Positions 10,388-21,620 of a stretch of 64,000 nucleotides of DNA are shown here, one piece after another. Position 1 is the first letter of the stretch. The number at the start of each line of letters is the position of its first letter. The translations under genes and the position numbers were made by a program. Below the pieces are notes generated by a model. That model ran no database searches. It had not been told where the DNA came from and worked only from the letters and a program-made list of their open reading frames with translations. The stretch comes from Epiperipatus broadwayi (taxonomy: Eukaryota > Onychophora > Udeonychophora > Euonychophora > Peripatidae). The stretch is from assembly GCA_028023455.1 (NCBI GenBank), contig JAQFVV010000111.1, positions 3,963,416 to 4,027,415 on the forward strand. The letters are read 5' to 3'.

Positions 10388-11762
10388 TGTACCATTTATT
10401 TATATACAGTGCAAATATATTGGCATTTGGTAAAAGCTAAAAAATAAAAGTAAATTTAGATTTTTTTTGACTATAATTTATTTTTTTTTTTTTAAAAAAA
10501 GAAGCACAATGAAAGTTAAATTATTATTTTGTATTTTTTTTTATGTAATTAGGAATAAAAGTAGAATTGGAGAGAACAAAAGAATTCCAAAAGTAAAAAA
10601 AAAAAAAGATAAGCTAAAAGAAAAATATTTTAGCTAATTAAAAAATTAAAGATAGCCGAAAGATTTGCTAAAAAATGAGAACTTTGTAATTAAAAAATGA
10701 GTAAAGACTGTACAAGATTATGAACCAAAAACACCATGATAATAGCATGCACAGAAGTCTGAAAACTGGGCCTCTAGTATAAAAGGCAGAGGCTAGTTTG
10801 AAGACCAACTTGTTTCATTTGTTTCTGTAGTTAGTCCTAGATAACAATAATATATCTAGGATCACTCTACACTGAAATAGTTCAGCATGTTGGAGTGAAC
10901 CGGAGCTTCTGCGGACATCGTGCCTGAAGATGTACACCAGAAAAGACTTCGTGACTGACTAGGAGAATGGACCACAAGATCAACTAATAATCAATGGCCA
11001 TGAGCTCATTTTAACTCTGTAAAACTATGCATAGTTATCTACAACCATCGTGAATTCACTAAACTTACTGGTAAGTTATGACACTTTATTATTCCCGATT
11101 GTGACTAAATTGTCGACAAATCTTTATTAAAAATATACGTATAATAGGAGCCCGATATGGACTTTAATTTTAGTGATCAAGAGACTCTTATTTAATCAAG
11201 AACTTTAATTAATTGTTTTAATTACTTTATTTTATTAATTTCTTCATCTTTAAATTAGTGTGTGTTCTCTCCAATTTACTTAATTAATAATTCGCATTTT
11301 AACTTAAACAGATTTTTAATCTGTTAGAATAAAAATATTTCTAATATCAATTTTTATTTGTACATTATTAATAATAGTTATTATTTTTTTATTATTAAAT
11401 TTATTATTAGTTTAATAAGGTTTAAGAATGTAATTTACCTTTGCCAATATGTTTGAATAAGCCTAGGAATAATAATCTCAAAAAATAATTCTCGTTATGG
11501 TATGATGCAATACCAATTAGTTTAAAAGTATTTTTTTATTTTATTTGTGAGATGTTATGTGACAGTTTGGCACCTTTCAAATAAATTAAAAACTGATTTC
11601 ATCAACAGCATAATTCTCAACAATTACTAGGTCGAGTTGATCAGGAAATATAGCTATGTTTTTAGAAATAGAAATGCAACTTTCTTCCTTTTGACATAAC
11701 TTGATCAACTCGTGCGCAGTTTATATTGTGTGTAGAGGCCTAGCAAATCAGAAAATGTTATA
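10388..11762 (+). repeat. 5' long terminal repeat
   Basis: Matches 12484-13833 across its length with scattered substitutions. It contains an extra ~25-30 bp around 11470-11510 that the 3' copy lacks, while the 3' copy has an extra piece near 13612-13636. These differences and the substitutions mean the element is not recent. Confidence 0.85.
10778..10785 (+). promoter_or_regulatory. TATA box in 5' LTR
   Basis: TATAAAAG. It lies inside a short inverted repeat, GCCTCT upstream and AGAGGC downstream. The 3' LTR has the same arrangement with one changed base. Confidence 0.6.
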
Positions 11763-11763
11763 A

Positions 11764-11781
11764 TAGCTACCCAACTAGGGC
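11764..11781 (+). other. degenerate primer-binding site
   Basis: TAGCTACCCAACTAGGGC directly follows the 5' LTR. It looks like a decayed form of the TGG-starting, tRNA-complementary sites of gypsy-type elements, with changes that fit CG to TG/CA decay. Confidence 0.4.
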
Positions 11782-12483
11782 TTTGATAAAAAAAACCACA
11801 ACCTGAGAGATAAGTTGTAATGATAAAGAATATTACAACGATGACCCAAAACAACTCTCATCCAAAAAATAAATAGTAGTTTTTTTTAAAAAAAAAAACA
11901 TAAAAAAATATATATAAAAAAATACTTTTTTAATATGACTTACAGAAAGAAAATATATATGTATATTTTTTTGATATGTCTAAAAAAAAACACGTTTGTG
12001 GCTGATGTAGATGTAAGTCACAAGTATTTGACTGGCTAGGCGGTTACTGAAGAGAGGAAAAACATAGCCCCGAGTCTGTGTATGCAGTATATTAACATAA
12101 GACCACCTTTATATGTCCATCAGACTATTTCTAGCAGGGATACCAATAAAGGGAAGGACAGATCAAGTTGGACCAAGTTGCCATGAGCCTGTAAGACTCA
12201 AAACAATGAGCAACACTCGTTTGTGCATATAACTTGGACTTTTTATCATTATTATTACACTTAAGCGGATAGAACACAGATGAATGTTGAACTATTTTGC
12301 ATTCCCACCATGTTAGACCTAAAAGTGGGCATTAAAGCCGAACATCGCTTGTGAATGAATCTACAAAATATATCAGCACGCTACTACAAAAAAAAACAAA
12401 ACACATGAATATGAATTTAAAAACTTAAGAATAAAATTAGTGTAAACCCCTATTTTATTCTCATCTCCTGGTGCCGGTGGTAT
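11782..12483 (+). other. internal region of the LTR element
   Basis: About 700 bp between the LTRs. It holds A-rich runs near 11880-11990 and a more mixed part at 12000-12360 with no long frame in any phase. No gag, protease, reverse transcriptase or integrase motif was seen. Confidence 0.55.
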
Positions 12484-13833
12484 TGTACCATTTATTTATA
12501 TATGGTGCAAATATATTGGCATTTGGTAAAAGCTAAAAAATAAAAGTAAATTTAGATTTTTTTTTGACTATAATTTTTTTTTTTTTTTTAAAATGTACAA
12601 TGAAAGTTAAATTATTCTTTCGTATTTTTTTTATGTAATTAGAAATAAAAGTAGAATAGGAGAGAACAAAAGAATTCTAAAAGTAAAAAAAAAAAAAGAT
12701 AAGCTAAAAGAAAAATATTTTAGCTAATTAAAGAATTAAAGATGGCCAAAAGATTTGCTAAAAAATGAGAACTTTGTAATTAAAAAATGAGTAAAGACTG
12801 TACAAGATTATGAACTCAAAATGCCATGATAATAGCATGTGCAGTAGTCTGAAAACTGGGCCTCTAGTATAAAAGTCAGAGGCCAGTTTGAAGAACGTCT
12901 TGTTTTGTTTGTTTCTCTAGTTACTCCTAGATAACAATAATATATTTAGGATTGCTCTACGCTGAAATAGTTTGGCATGTCGGAGTGAACCGGAGCTTCT
13001 GCAGACATCATGCCTGCAGTTGTACACCAGAAAAGCCTTCATGACCGACTAGGAAAATGGACCACAAGGTCAACTAATAATCAATGGCCATGAGCTCATT
13101 TTAACCCTGTAAAACTATGCATAGTTATCTACAACTATCATAATTTTACTAAACTTACCAGTAAGCTATTACACTTTATTATTTTCGATTGTGACTAAAT
13201 TGTCGACAAATCTTTATTAAAAATATACGTATAATAGGACCCTGAAATGGACTTTAATTTTAGTGATCAAGAGACTCTTATTTAATCAAGAACTTTAATT
13301 AATTGTTTTAATTACTTTATCTTATCAATTGCTTCATCTTTAAATTAGTGTGTGTTCTCTCCAATTTACTTAATTAATAATTCGCATTTTAACTTAAACA
13401 GACTTTTAATCTGTTAGAATAAAAATATTTCTAATATCAATTTTCATTTGTATGTTATTAATAATAGTTATTATTTTTTTATTATTAAATTTATTATTAG
13501 TTTAATAAGGTTTAAGAATGTAATTTACCTTTGCCAATATGTTTGAATAAGCCCAGGAATACCGATTAGTTTAAAAGTATTTTTTTATTTTATTTGTGAG
13601 ATGTTATGTGATCGTTTCAGTGGGTTCTTGTAGAACTCTGGCACCTTTTAAATAAATTAAAAACTGATTTTGTCGACAGCATAATTCTCAACCATTACTA
13701 GGCTGAGTTGATCAGGAAATATAGCTATGTTTTTAGAAATAGAAATACAACTTTCTTTCTTTTGACATAACTTGATCAACTTGCATGCAGTTTATATTGC
13801 GTGTAGAGGCCTAGCAAAATGGAAAACATTATA
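12484..13833 (+). repeat. 3' long terminal repeat
   Basis: Second LTR, starting TGTACC after a GGTGCCGGTGGTAT stretch. It keeps all main landmarks of the 5' copy and is followed by a (TA)n run. Confidence 0.85.
12868..12875 (+). promoter_or_regulatory. TATA box in 3' LTR
   Basis: TATAAAAG at the position corresponding to 10778 in the 5' LTR. Confidence 0.55.
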
Positions 13834-13848
13834 ATATATATATATATA

Positions 13849-13945
13849 TAATTAATAAAACAAGTTATAAAATTTGTAACTTGCTTTTAAGCTTGCATTT
13901 AAATGATCACTAGATGGAGCTTACCAATTGCTCTAATAAAGCTTT
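13849..13945 (-). repeat. end fragment of hammerhead element family B
   Basis: AACAAGTTATAAAATTTG, AACTTGCTTTTAAGCTTGC and ATGATCACTAGATGGAGC match the start of family B units at about 52040-52110. The copy breaks off before the hammerhead. Strand is given as that of the ribozyme in matching units. Confidence 0.7.
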
Positions 13946-14879
13946 ATTTTATAAGATTTTTGGTTCATTATGTATTTATTTTGTACTATGAGCCATGTCT
14001 CTTTAATTTTACATTTCCTATTGTATTTTTTACACATTATTTTAATAATACTAGGACCAATACTATGTCCATGTTTTATTTACGATTATAAAATATTAAT
14101 ATATTAGTTGAATCAATGTTTGCTTTTTTATACATCAAGATATGTTGTTAATTTTTTTTCCATATTTTCATTCATCATAGTATATGTATGGACAATCCTT
14201 TTGGCTGCATCTTGTGACCTATATTATACCATGATGATCCGATTTGTATATTTTGTTCTTTGTATTATTACTTAGTCTGTTTAAATTGATGGATGTTACA
14301 AATTCCACATTCAATTTATCAATACATATCTGTTTGACCAGTCACTTTCATAGTCTTCTGTGTACTTACTTTGTAATGTCTTTGCTAGCTGGTACAAAAC
14401 AATTGAATGCATTTTGACATCAGAAATCTCATCATCATTAATGTTATTAATCACATTAAAGAAAATCAATGTGTGCATCATCTTTCCAGATTAATTTCAG
14501 CTTCATATTCTTAAATGTTGGTCAATGTCATCTATTGTAAAAGAAAAATAAATAATACATATATGGGTTGAAAATTATGTTTTATCAAAAATTCTCCATT
14601 GTTTCATTATCAAGAAAATATAGATTCTTCATGAATGAAAAATTTAGACTCATGTTTTAATGATCATTCATACTAGAAACACCCTTCCAAAAATTTTAAT
14701 ATTTAGATTTTCCATAAATTTTTTTAAAAAAACTCACTTATTCTTTGTCCTATCAATTTCCTCTGACATCATACAAAACAACATTTTAAAAGTATCTTTA
14801 ATTTTGGATGATATTTTTTAATACAGAAATAATCTTGTTAAAATGTTTTTTTTTCTCTATTTTTCTATATCCAAGTTTT
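13946..14879. other. AT-rich DNA, nothing recognised
   Basis: A 62-codon hydrophobic frame at 13903-14091 overlaps the family B fragment and resembles nothing known to me. Confidence 0.4.
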
Positions 14880-15130
14880 TCAGCCTTTATATATTCTTGG
14901 AGTTGCCTAATGTTTCTTAGATTTAAAGAGTTTCTTTTTATTGGCTAAATAATATAAAAATCTTTCATTTTAAATATATAAGCATATTTGTTTTTAGTTT
15001 TAAAATATTCATACTAAAATCACTCTCTCCAAAATTATTTGTGTGCCTAACACCATTCATTTTAGTCCCATTTGTTTTAATAATATAATCAAGGTATTCG
15101 TAATTATAAAGCTTTTGAATCATCAAAATA
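14880..15130 (-). pseudogene. RTE fragment, later RT segment (minus)
   Basis: On the minus strand, frames near 15125-14960 read NYEYLDYIIKTNGTKMNG and later KTNMLIYLK. These align in order with the YKYLGQIINTDENIMNE and MPMCLK blocks of the better RTE copy at 988-1772. Similarity is low and the copy is decayed. It abuts a plus-strand RTE fragment encoding the preceding part of the same protein. Confidence 0.55.
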
Positions 15131-15139
15131 TAGACCTAG

Positions 15140-15440
15140 GACATTGTCATATTGGGAAAAATACTTTTATAAATACAACATCAATGATTAAATTGAATGG
15201 TGATACTAAGAACAATGGATTTGATGTTTAAAGTGGATAGCTAAGACAGTAATAGTAAATAGAGATCATTTATGTTATCTAACTTTGCAAATGTGATATT
15301 TTCAGAAAATAATGCTTTTAGAACTACAGGAATGCTTTTAGAACTACAGGAAATATTAGAGATATTAGATGAAAATAAGAAAGCAGAATTAAAAATAAAT
15401 GCTAAAAAAGATTTCATGTTCAATAGCATTTTCAGATAAA
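15140..15440 (+). pseudogene. RTE fragment, FADD-region segment (plus)
   Basis: The plus strand reads LTFANVIFSENNA, then LLELQEILEILDENKKAEL and KINAKKDFMFNSIF. This matches the RTE block that runs from the catalytic FADD (FANV here, so dead) through LQEML and VGLKINMKKTK. A 20-bp segment, AATGCTTTTAGAACTACAGG, is tandemly duplicated near 15310-15350. Confidence 0.65.
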
Positions 15441-17228
15441 TAAAGTAATAATCTGGACAAACTGATGATTGTTGGTTTAACATGAAATACGTATATTGGT
15501 GATTGTTTTTTTTTTCAATATATATATGTTCAAGTGTATCAGTGTTATGAGATAGTGTGGAGAGTGGTGGGTTGTATGAAAGCCTGTACTCATATATCCT
15601 ATATATTATAAATAAAGTAAATTTTTCACCTGCAGAAAATAGATACTCAATTTTTATTCTTGATTGATGACTTAAAATAGTTCATAAACGTGGTTGATGA
15701 CGTAAATAGTCATAAATAATAGCAGTGACGGATAATACAGTGAAATTATAAATCAACTAAAAGTTTAAAATAAACTTCATTTAAATTGAGCAAGTAAATC
15801 ATTTTCTGGAGATGACATCTTTCATACAAACTACAATAGTTTGAACATAATAGATCACAAATGTTAATGCTTAAATTCTTACATGCAAATTACATTTATG
15901 CATTGCCAATAAAGTCTTCAACAATTTTTACCCAAAGCAACACTACAAATAGACAAACAATAGACATCTACTTCCTGTTTTTGTTTAACTATGTAAATAC
16001 ATCATAGTTTCTGGGATTAATGGGCTATTTAAATAATTAGACAAATACAGAAAGTCGATATCATTTCTTGGTTTGACAATTGATTGATGAAATATTTCTT
16101 GATAATGAATAGGCATGAAATATGTGAATGTAAAATTTACTTATAATGAACAGTTAGTTGTTGTCTTGTATTGCTTATGGATTTTATAATATTGCAGAGT
16201 AGTTATTTGAAAGATGTTAAAATAATTATTAATCTACTTACTAAGAATGTTTTCTTGATCATGAATTGCTGAAATATTTATTGGATATGCATAAGCACGA
16301 AGATTGATGTGATGTAATATATATATATATTGAAAAAAATATTTTCTTTATGTTAGTTTCAGGACAAAGTAAATCTTGAATGGAAATTTAGCTACATTAC
16401 AATTATTAAAAGATTTCTATATATGAAATTATCATGCGACAACTTTAAAGTTTTGATTAATAACATAAATATGTAATTTTTATTAGATTTAATTTTTTTA
16501 AAAAAGTGTGTAGGTAATAATTTTGTTTTGTATTGTTTCATCGAATTTTTTTTAAAGAAAAACAAAAGACAAGTTATTAAGAATTATTTTTGAAAAATAC
16601 TGTTCATTAATTAATTAAAAGGGATTAATCTTCTTTTTTGACAAAATGAAGGGTCTTGTCAAAGTTAATATATAAATATAATACTTAATTTTAAAATAAG
16701 TTATAAAATTACAACAAAAAAATGTTATCCTTGAAGAAAATTGTTTCCAAATAATTGGGTTATAAATAAATAAAAAACTGAGAACAAAAGCATCTTTTTG
16801 TAAAAAAAAATCAATTGGTCATAGTTTAATGCAATATTTCTAAAGTAGTCGGGTGATTAAATATAAGATTGATATCAAGGGTTTTTAAAAGAAACAAGAC
16901 ATAATATGCACAAAAAATTCAGTAGCAGTCCAACTTTAGTTAGTAGAACAGTGATAATAAATTGATTTCACTATTAATTAAAATAAATGATCTTTGAGAA
17001 GCAATACAATAATAATATGGAGATTACAAAAGCCATATGCTATGTTCTTTTAAAAATCCCAGCATTGCTAACCCAACTGTGTAATCAATTTCATAAAAAG
17101 GAATAGAGTAGAAAAAATTCCATTAGATGAATCTTTCAACAAGTGTTATGTATTAATCTATCCAAAATCATTATACTCTCATTTTATGTAAACTTGACAT
17201 ATAAATTATTAAATTGAACCCATATTAA
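15441..17228. other. AT-rich DNA, nothing recognised
   Basis: Contains (TA)n runs near 15520 and 16318 and no supported gene or repeat copy. Confidence 0.45.
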
Positions 17229-17460
17229 AACATGCAAAACTCTCCATACAGTAGCATAACTTAGTGGAAGTCAGAGTAATCAATGGATTCCAGAAGACTT
17301 GTGCATAAAATCCCTATCTAGTGCCTACTCATCTGATTAATTTCTAGTTTGTGGCCTTTGTCATTGAGGAATCTTAGATCTGAGCAGTGCACCTAGATCT
17401 TAGGATATAATGCAACTGTTCAGCAGCCATATTTTATCTCTACTTAACTACAAAACTGGG
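17229..17460 (-). mobile_element. hammerhead element family A, single partial copy
   Basis: Shares the family landmarks: AACATGCAAAACTCTCCAT, AGAGTAATCAATGGAT, GTGCATAAAATCCCTATCT, the ribozyme block, GTGCACCTAGATCTTAGGAT and TATCTCTACTTAACTAC. The ribozyme reads on the minus strand. It abuts the hAT remnant that continues from 17470. Confidence 0.8.
17330..17380 (-). ncRNA. decayed hammerhead, family A
   Basis: The core reads ATGACAA, stem II region AGGCCACAAACTA, then GAAATTAATC. Part of the stem I strand 3' of the cleavage site is deleted. Not expected to cleave. Confidence 0.5.
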
Positions 17461-17469
17461 AAAGCTCAA

Positions 17470-18708
17470 ATCTTGCAATATTTTGCTTAAAACATTAAAC
17501 TGGCAACAAAAACTGATATGTCCAATATTTCTTTAATGAGATTCAAATTATCTCCATGTAGTTTAAATTAGCATCATTAAATTTGACAACTAAATGAGTT
17601 AAATAAGCAACATCTGTTTTACTGTTAAATTTTTTTTTTTCAAACTGGAATCCTCATCTTCCAAAAACTCCAGAACAGACTGAAAAAGTGCAAAAATTTT
17701 GCCAAACAAATGTTTTGAAATCCAACTGATCAGTATGGAGAACCAATGAATAGAAATCTTTGTCCCTTTCCTTGCCAAATTGAGCAAACAGTTTAGTGTT
17801 CATTACTTTGAATTTTGTTCACAGCTGTCATAACAAACTGAAGCAATTGATAGTATTTGTTGCTAAGGTTCTTGGCTACTAAATGTTGCCATGGATTACA
17901 CAGTGAACAGTAAAAACTTCAGTTATGTGTTGTTTCAGGTAAGTTATGAAACCTCAATAACAACCAACCATAGCTGTTGCTCCATATGTTGTAACATATA
18001 TTATATTTGTCAATGGAATCACTTTTTCCCTGAAAAATAGTTCCACTAAATCACAAATCAATTTGCATCTGGTGTCAGTTTTTAAAATTCTAGCAAAATG
18101 CAATTCTTCATGCACTTTCTGAACTTGAATTAAACGAACGTCCGCCAGCAACAAAAGTTCATTACCAGATAATGATGACTCATCTAATTAGAGGGGAAAC
18201 ACTTTTTTGCAAATAATTACACAAACAGTTTTCAACATTGAGTGTTATTTCACTGATACATCATTGAACTGTGTTATTCCTCAAAGAAATACTTTTTTAT
18301 AAGATCTTGGGCAAGTTTATGGAGTACAGTGGTCAATACCTTTGCACTGTCTTGTAGAATCACTTTCTTCCCTATAGTATATAGCTTGTCAGACTTCATG
18401 ATGATTAGGGGATATGTTGTATTATGCCTGTAATCCATCATGATTTTGCTTCAATGATGAAACAAACATATCTTTTGTAGTTTTCTTCAGAATTTTATCT
18501 TTAAGTGATTGAAAGTATGGCAAGTCTTTTTGTCAAGATGAATTCTGTTCAAATGATTTGATAGTTTTGATGGTTTCATAGCAATATTGCTAAAGACATT
18601 TTCATATATGAGGCACATTGATAAATGTTTGTTTGGTAATGATTGGACAAATCCTAGCTTCAAGTATTCCAAGATGTACTGTCTGCATTTCTTTTTTGGT
18701 TCAGTCAT
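17470..18708 (-). pseudogene. ZBED5-like hAT transposase
   Basis: The N-terminal frame (18708-18487) reads KKKCRQYILEYLKLGFVQS, a BED-finger region with CLIYENVFSNIAMKPSKL, then HLNRIHLD. In ZBED5-like proteins this is a C-x2-C ... H-x4-H BED zinc finger; here the second cysteine is Y. The frame at 18154-17954 has ARILKTDTRCKLICDLVE, IPLTNIIYV and GATAMVG, matching the catalytic-core region before the usual DGAAAM motif. The frame at 17787-17599 covers the next helical block. Several stops and shifts break it. A domesticated ZBED5 gene is unlikely because the frame is broken and a transposon end lies upstream. Confidence 0.75.
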
Positions 18709-19303
18709 ATTATTGTTGTAAGAAATCCTTTATTAACAAACAAATTTTGACAGCCCCTGTGATAAAAAAGAAACAATTATGTACCTACTTATTTGAAACA
18801 TGAAGAATTTTGTTTAAACTTGAATAAATAAACTGTCCTCTCATTTTTTTTCATAGTATTGTTCCTCAATAAATAATTATATTCAAGTTTAAATTACATG
18901 CCATATCAAACAAACCAATATATAGTGTTTTATGAAAATATGATTGTACAAGACTGATAGATTCTGTTAATATTGAATATCATCTCATCTCATCACAAGC
19001 AAGTGCAGACATGCAACAGTTTTTCATGTCTGCACTTCCTTTGGTACATTCGATAAGGCAATGCACAGACAATTTGTGTTATGTGCATTTTCATGCAATC
19101 TTACATGTGATTCTTTTAATGACACATTTTACCTTTTCATTCACAAGTTTGGTATGACCTATTGGAATCACATATGTTTTGAAGTAACAAACAAATAGCT
19201 AGCAGAAATAAGGGGTCTATTTTTGCTGTTGTCAACCCACATTTTTTTTTATTGAAACTATTGACCCCTAAAATGTTCAAATTGATCAGTTTGGAAACTC
19301 TTG
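17470..19303 (-). mobile_element. ZBED-type hAT remnant, one end visible
   Basis: The reverse of the right end begins CAAGAGTTTCCAAACTGATC, followed by a GGGGTC block, like the terminal repeats of ZBED-family hAT elements. Transposase coding remnants follow on the minus strand down to about 17470, where the sequence meets a family A hammerhead element. The left terminal repeat was not found. Confidence 0.6.
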
Positions 19304-19526
19304 CATTAGATTAAAGCACTATTTCAGACAGAGTTATACTAATATCTTATTGTTAAACTCATCATATGCAATTCTACTTATACCCCTATAATATTTATCA
19401 AATTTAGTGAAAACAATGGTAATTTCAAGATCTGAAATTAGAGTATTTTCAATCAAAGTATAATTTAAATATTTTTTCTATAATGTGTTTTGCTACTTTA
19501 GGAATTTTCTTATCATCATTAAATAA

Positions 19527-19582
19527 CAATATCCCCAAACAAGTTTCTAGCTTGTGATTTTTGTCAAAGGGGAGCCGTGGAT
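19527..19582 (-). ncRNA. decayed hammerhead, family A
   Basis: The core reads TTGACAA, then GAAAC with TTGTT in place of TAGTC. The cleavage-site region is altered. Confidence 0.55.
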
Positions 19583-19963
19583 CTGAGAGCACTGCACCTA
19601 CATCTTAGGATCTAATGCAATCCTCCAGACGCCAAATTTTATCTCTTCTTAACTACAAAACTATAAGAATAAAATTGAAAACACAAAAATATTTTCAATC
19701 CAAGATTATTAGCTTATATAGTCATATAGGTCTGAACTCAGTTCAGTACCATGCATTTTGGTGTCTTTGGTTCTTTAATAACTATTGAAACCACTATCCT
19801 ATTAATCAGGATTGGTATTAAATCACTAAACATCACATGTTCACCATTTGTTTTGCATCTCATAACTATTATTAAAACAGGCAAAACTCTCCATACAGTA
19901 GTGTCAGAATAATCAATGGATGCCAGAAAGCTTGTGCGTAAAATCCCTATCTAGTGCCCACTC

Positions 19964-20025
19964 ATCCAATATCCCCAGACTAGTTTCTATCTTGTGGTTT
20001 TTTTTATCAGTGAGTAGCCTTGAAT
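19964..20025 (-). ncRNA. hammerhead, family A, one core change
   Basis: CTGATAA (G8 changed to A), an A-rich expanded stem II, GAAAC, TA, GTC. The outer stem I helix is ATTCAA/TTGGAT. Likely inactive because of the G8 change. Confidence 0.65.
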
Positions 20026-20083
20026 CTGAGAGCATTGCATTAGTATGGGGATAGGGATTTTAATCTAGGTGCAGTATTCTCAC

Positions 20084-20141
20084 ATTCAAGGCTCCTCACT
20101 GATGAAAGTCACAAGCTAGAAACTAGTCTGGGGATATTGGG
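20084..20141 (+). ncRNA. hammerhead ribozyme, family A, intact core
   Basis: CTGATGA at 20098-20104, stem II A-G-T paired with G-C-T around a CACAA loop, GAAAC at 20119-20123, a two-base TA loop, then GTC with predicted cleavage after C 20128. Stem I: CTCCTCA pairs with TGGGGA over six positions including one G-U, then an internal loop, then a second helix between TTCAA and TTGGG. All invariant core bases are present. The bases closing stem II (A and A) do not pair, and stem III has only two base pairs, so activity may be weak or need a dimer. Confidence 0.8.
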
Positions 20142-20188
20142 TGAATAGACACTAGATAAGGATTTTGATCTAGGTATAGTACTCTTAG

Positions 20189-20247
20189 ACCCAAGGCACC
20201 TCACTGACAAAATCCACAAGCTAAAAACTAATCTGGGGAAATTGGAT
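20189..20247 (+). ncRNA. hammerhead, family A, two core changes
   Basis: CTGACAA (G8 to A) and AAAAC (G12 to A), TAATC instead of TAGTC. Stem I still pairs well: CCTCA/TGGGG and CCAA/TTGG. The structure is conserved but the core is broken. Confidence 0.65.
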
Positions 20248-20345
20248 GAGTAGGCACTAGATAGGGATTTTATGTACAAGCCTTCTGGCATACATTGATT
20301 ACTCTGGTTTGCACTGAGTGGCACTACTGAATGGAGAGTTTTGCT

Positions 20346-20804
20346 TGTTTTAACATTGTGTGTGTAAAGATTGTGTTAAACTTTAAATTTTTTATTATAA
20401 ATGTTATTCCAGTAATTAAAGTAATTTTAAAGTATGTCTATTTTAATTTGGAATAATCTAAATCCTCTAGAAGTTGCAATATCTAACTTTAACATTATAA
20501 CAGAAGAAAACTATTCTGAATCATTTTCAGTTAAGACAATTCATTACTAAGCAAAAATCTGTTTCTGAAGTTTGAGTTCTTTATTTCTCGTCAGATTAAT
20601 GAATCTTATTAAAACTTTCTTTTCCTCTGGCAACTAATTTATATAGCAGTAAATTCTTCAAACAAAACATATATTTGTAGTATTTTGATGTTAATATTAA
20701 ATTTAAAAAAATTTAAGCCCAAAGCTGTTAACAATTCTCAAAATTTGATTGAATGACAAAGACTTAAAAGGAAGAAAATAATAATATAGGAAAGTAAATC
20801 AATG
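20346..20804. other. AT-rich DNA, nothing recognised
   Basis: No frame, repeat copy or structured motif supported. Confidence 0.45.
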
Positions 20805-21189
20805 TCCTAGATCAGTGTTTCCCAACCTGTGGTACGCGTACCACTGGTGGTACGCGAGTTGCTGGTTGGTGGTACACGAAAAATAATCAATAATGGCGGA
20901 CATAAAAAAAATTAAATCATAAAAATATCATAGAAACATTTTTTCCTATAATTCATAAAAAATATTTTATTTAATAATATTAAACAATAAAGTTGTTAAT
21001 ATGTACAGTCGATAACGATCTTTAATGTTAATGATAAAATTGAAAGTATGATTAAGAAATTAGATTTTTGGAAACAGTAATATATATAAGTATCGAAAAC
21101 AATCAATTGGAAGTATTCGAAACTCTACAAATTTTTTTTGTTTGAAAATAAGGTTAGTCTGTCTCAAGATATGAGAAAATATAATAGCA

Positions 21190-21620
21190 CATTTAACAGA
21201 ATTAAAATTGTCTTTCATAGAATATTTTCCAAAACCCAAAAACGCAAATGATAAGTGGATTTCAAACCCCTTTTATGCATAAAATTTAGAAAAAGCTACA
21301 TCATTATCAATAAAGCATAAAGAAAATTTAATAGAATTATCATGTGACAGAACTTTACAAGTAGAATTCAAACGACACAATCTAATTAATTTTTGGTTAA
21401 ACATTAAAGAATATGAACAACTTTCTGAGAAAGCTCTTAAATTATTATTACCGTTTACTAATACGGAATTAGTAGGAAGAGCTTTTTCTTCATATATTTT
21501 TTTAAAAAAGAAGTATCGAAACAGATTTAACGCAGCTGTAGACTTAAGGGTATACCTCGCATCTTTTGAACCAATTTTCAAAAAATTATGTTGTTCGAAA
21601 CAAGCACAAAGATCTCATTA
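21190..21620 (+). pseudogene. ZBED5-like hAT transposase, C-terminal piece
   Basis: The plus strand reads TELKLSFIEYFPKPKNANDK, then a stop, EKATSLSIKHKENLIELS, YEQLSEKALKLLLPFTNTE, FSSYIFLKKKYRNRFNAAVD, RVYLASFEPIFKKL and ends KQAQRSH. This is the hAT C-terminal dimerisation domain as found at the end of ZBED5-like proteins. The first two-thirds of the protein, including the BED finger and catalytic residues, is absent. Confidence 0.82.

Larger units (their letters stand above)
10388..13833 (+). mobile_element. LTR retrotransposon, internally deleted
   Basis: Two direct repeats of about 1.35 kb flank only ~0.72 kb of unique sequence. The repeats start TGTACC. They end near ATTATA, a likely decayed ATTACA. 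Each holds a TATA box in the expected place. A degenerate primer-binding site follows the first. The internal part is too short and has no gag or pol reading frame, so the element is either a large deletion derivative or a non-autonomous (LARD/TRIM-like) form. Both outer ends abut (TA)n, so the short target duplication cannot be told apart from the repeat. Confidence 0.75.
19500..20345. mobile_element. hammerhead element family A, inverted array
   Basis: A partial unit (19500-19866) and the start of the next (19867-20040) lie in tandem with ribozymes on the minus strand. Near 20040 the orientation flips, and copies on the plus strand follow to about 20345, where TGGAGAGTTTTGCTTGTT marks the element end. 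The plus-strand part holds two ribozyme blocks only ~103 bp apart, a collapsed repeat. The layout recurs in the other A arrays. Confidence 0.8.

Noticed and set aside
17121-17128. CATTAGAT as the second target duplication of the 17.5-19.3 kb hAT
   Set aside because: It matches the bases after the right end, but the sequence next to it does not resemble a hAT terminal repeat, so the match is probably chance.
17470-18708. Domesticated host ZBED5 gene
   Set aside because: The frame is broken by several stops and shifts, and a hAT terminal repeat lies upstream, so a dead transposon explains it.
19500-20345. CRISPR-like array
   Set aside because: The repeats are long, diverged, partly inverted and lack uniform spacers; the DNA is eukaryotic.
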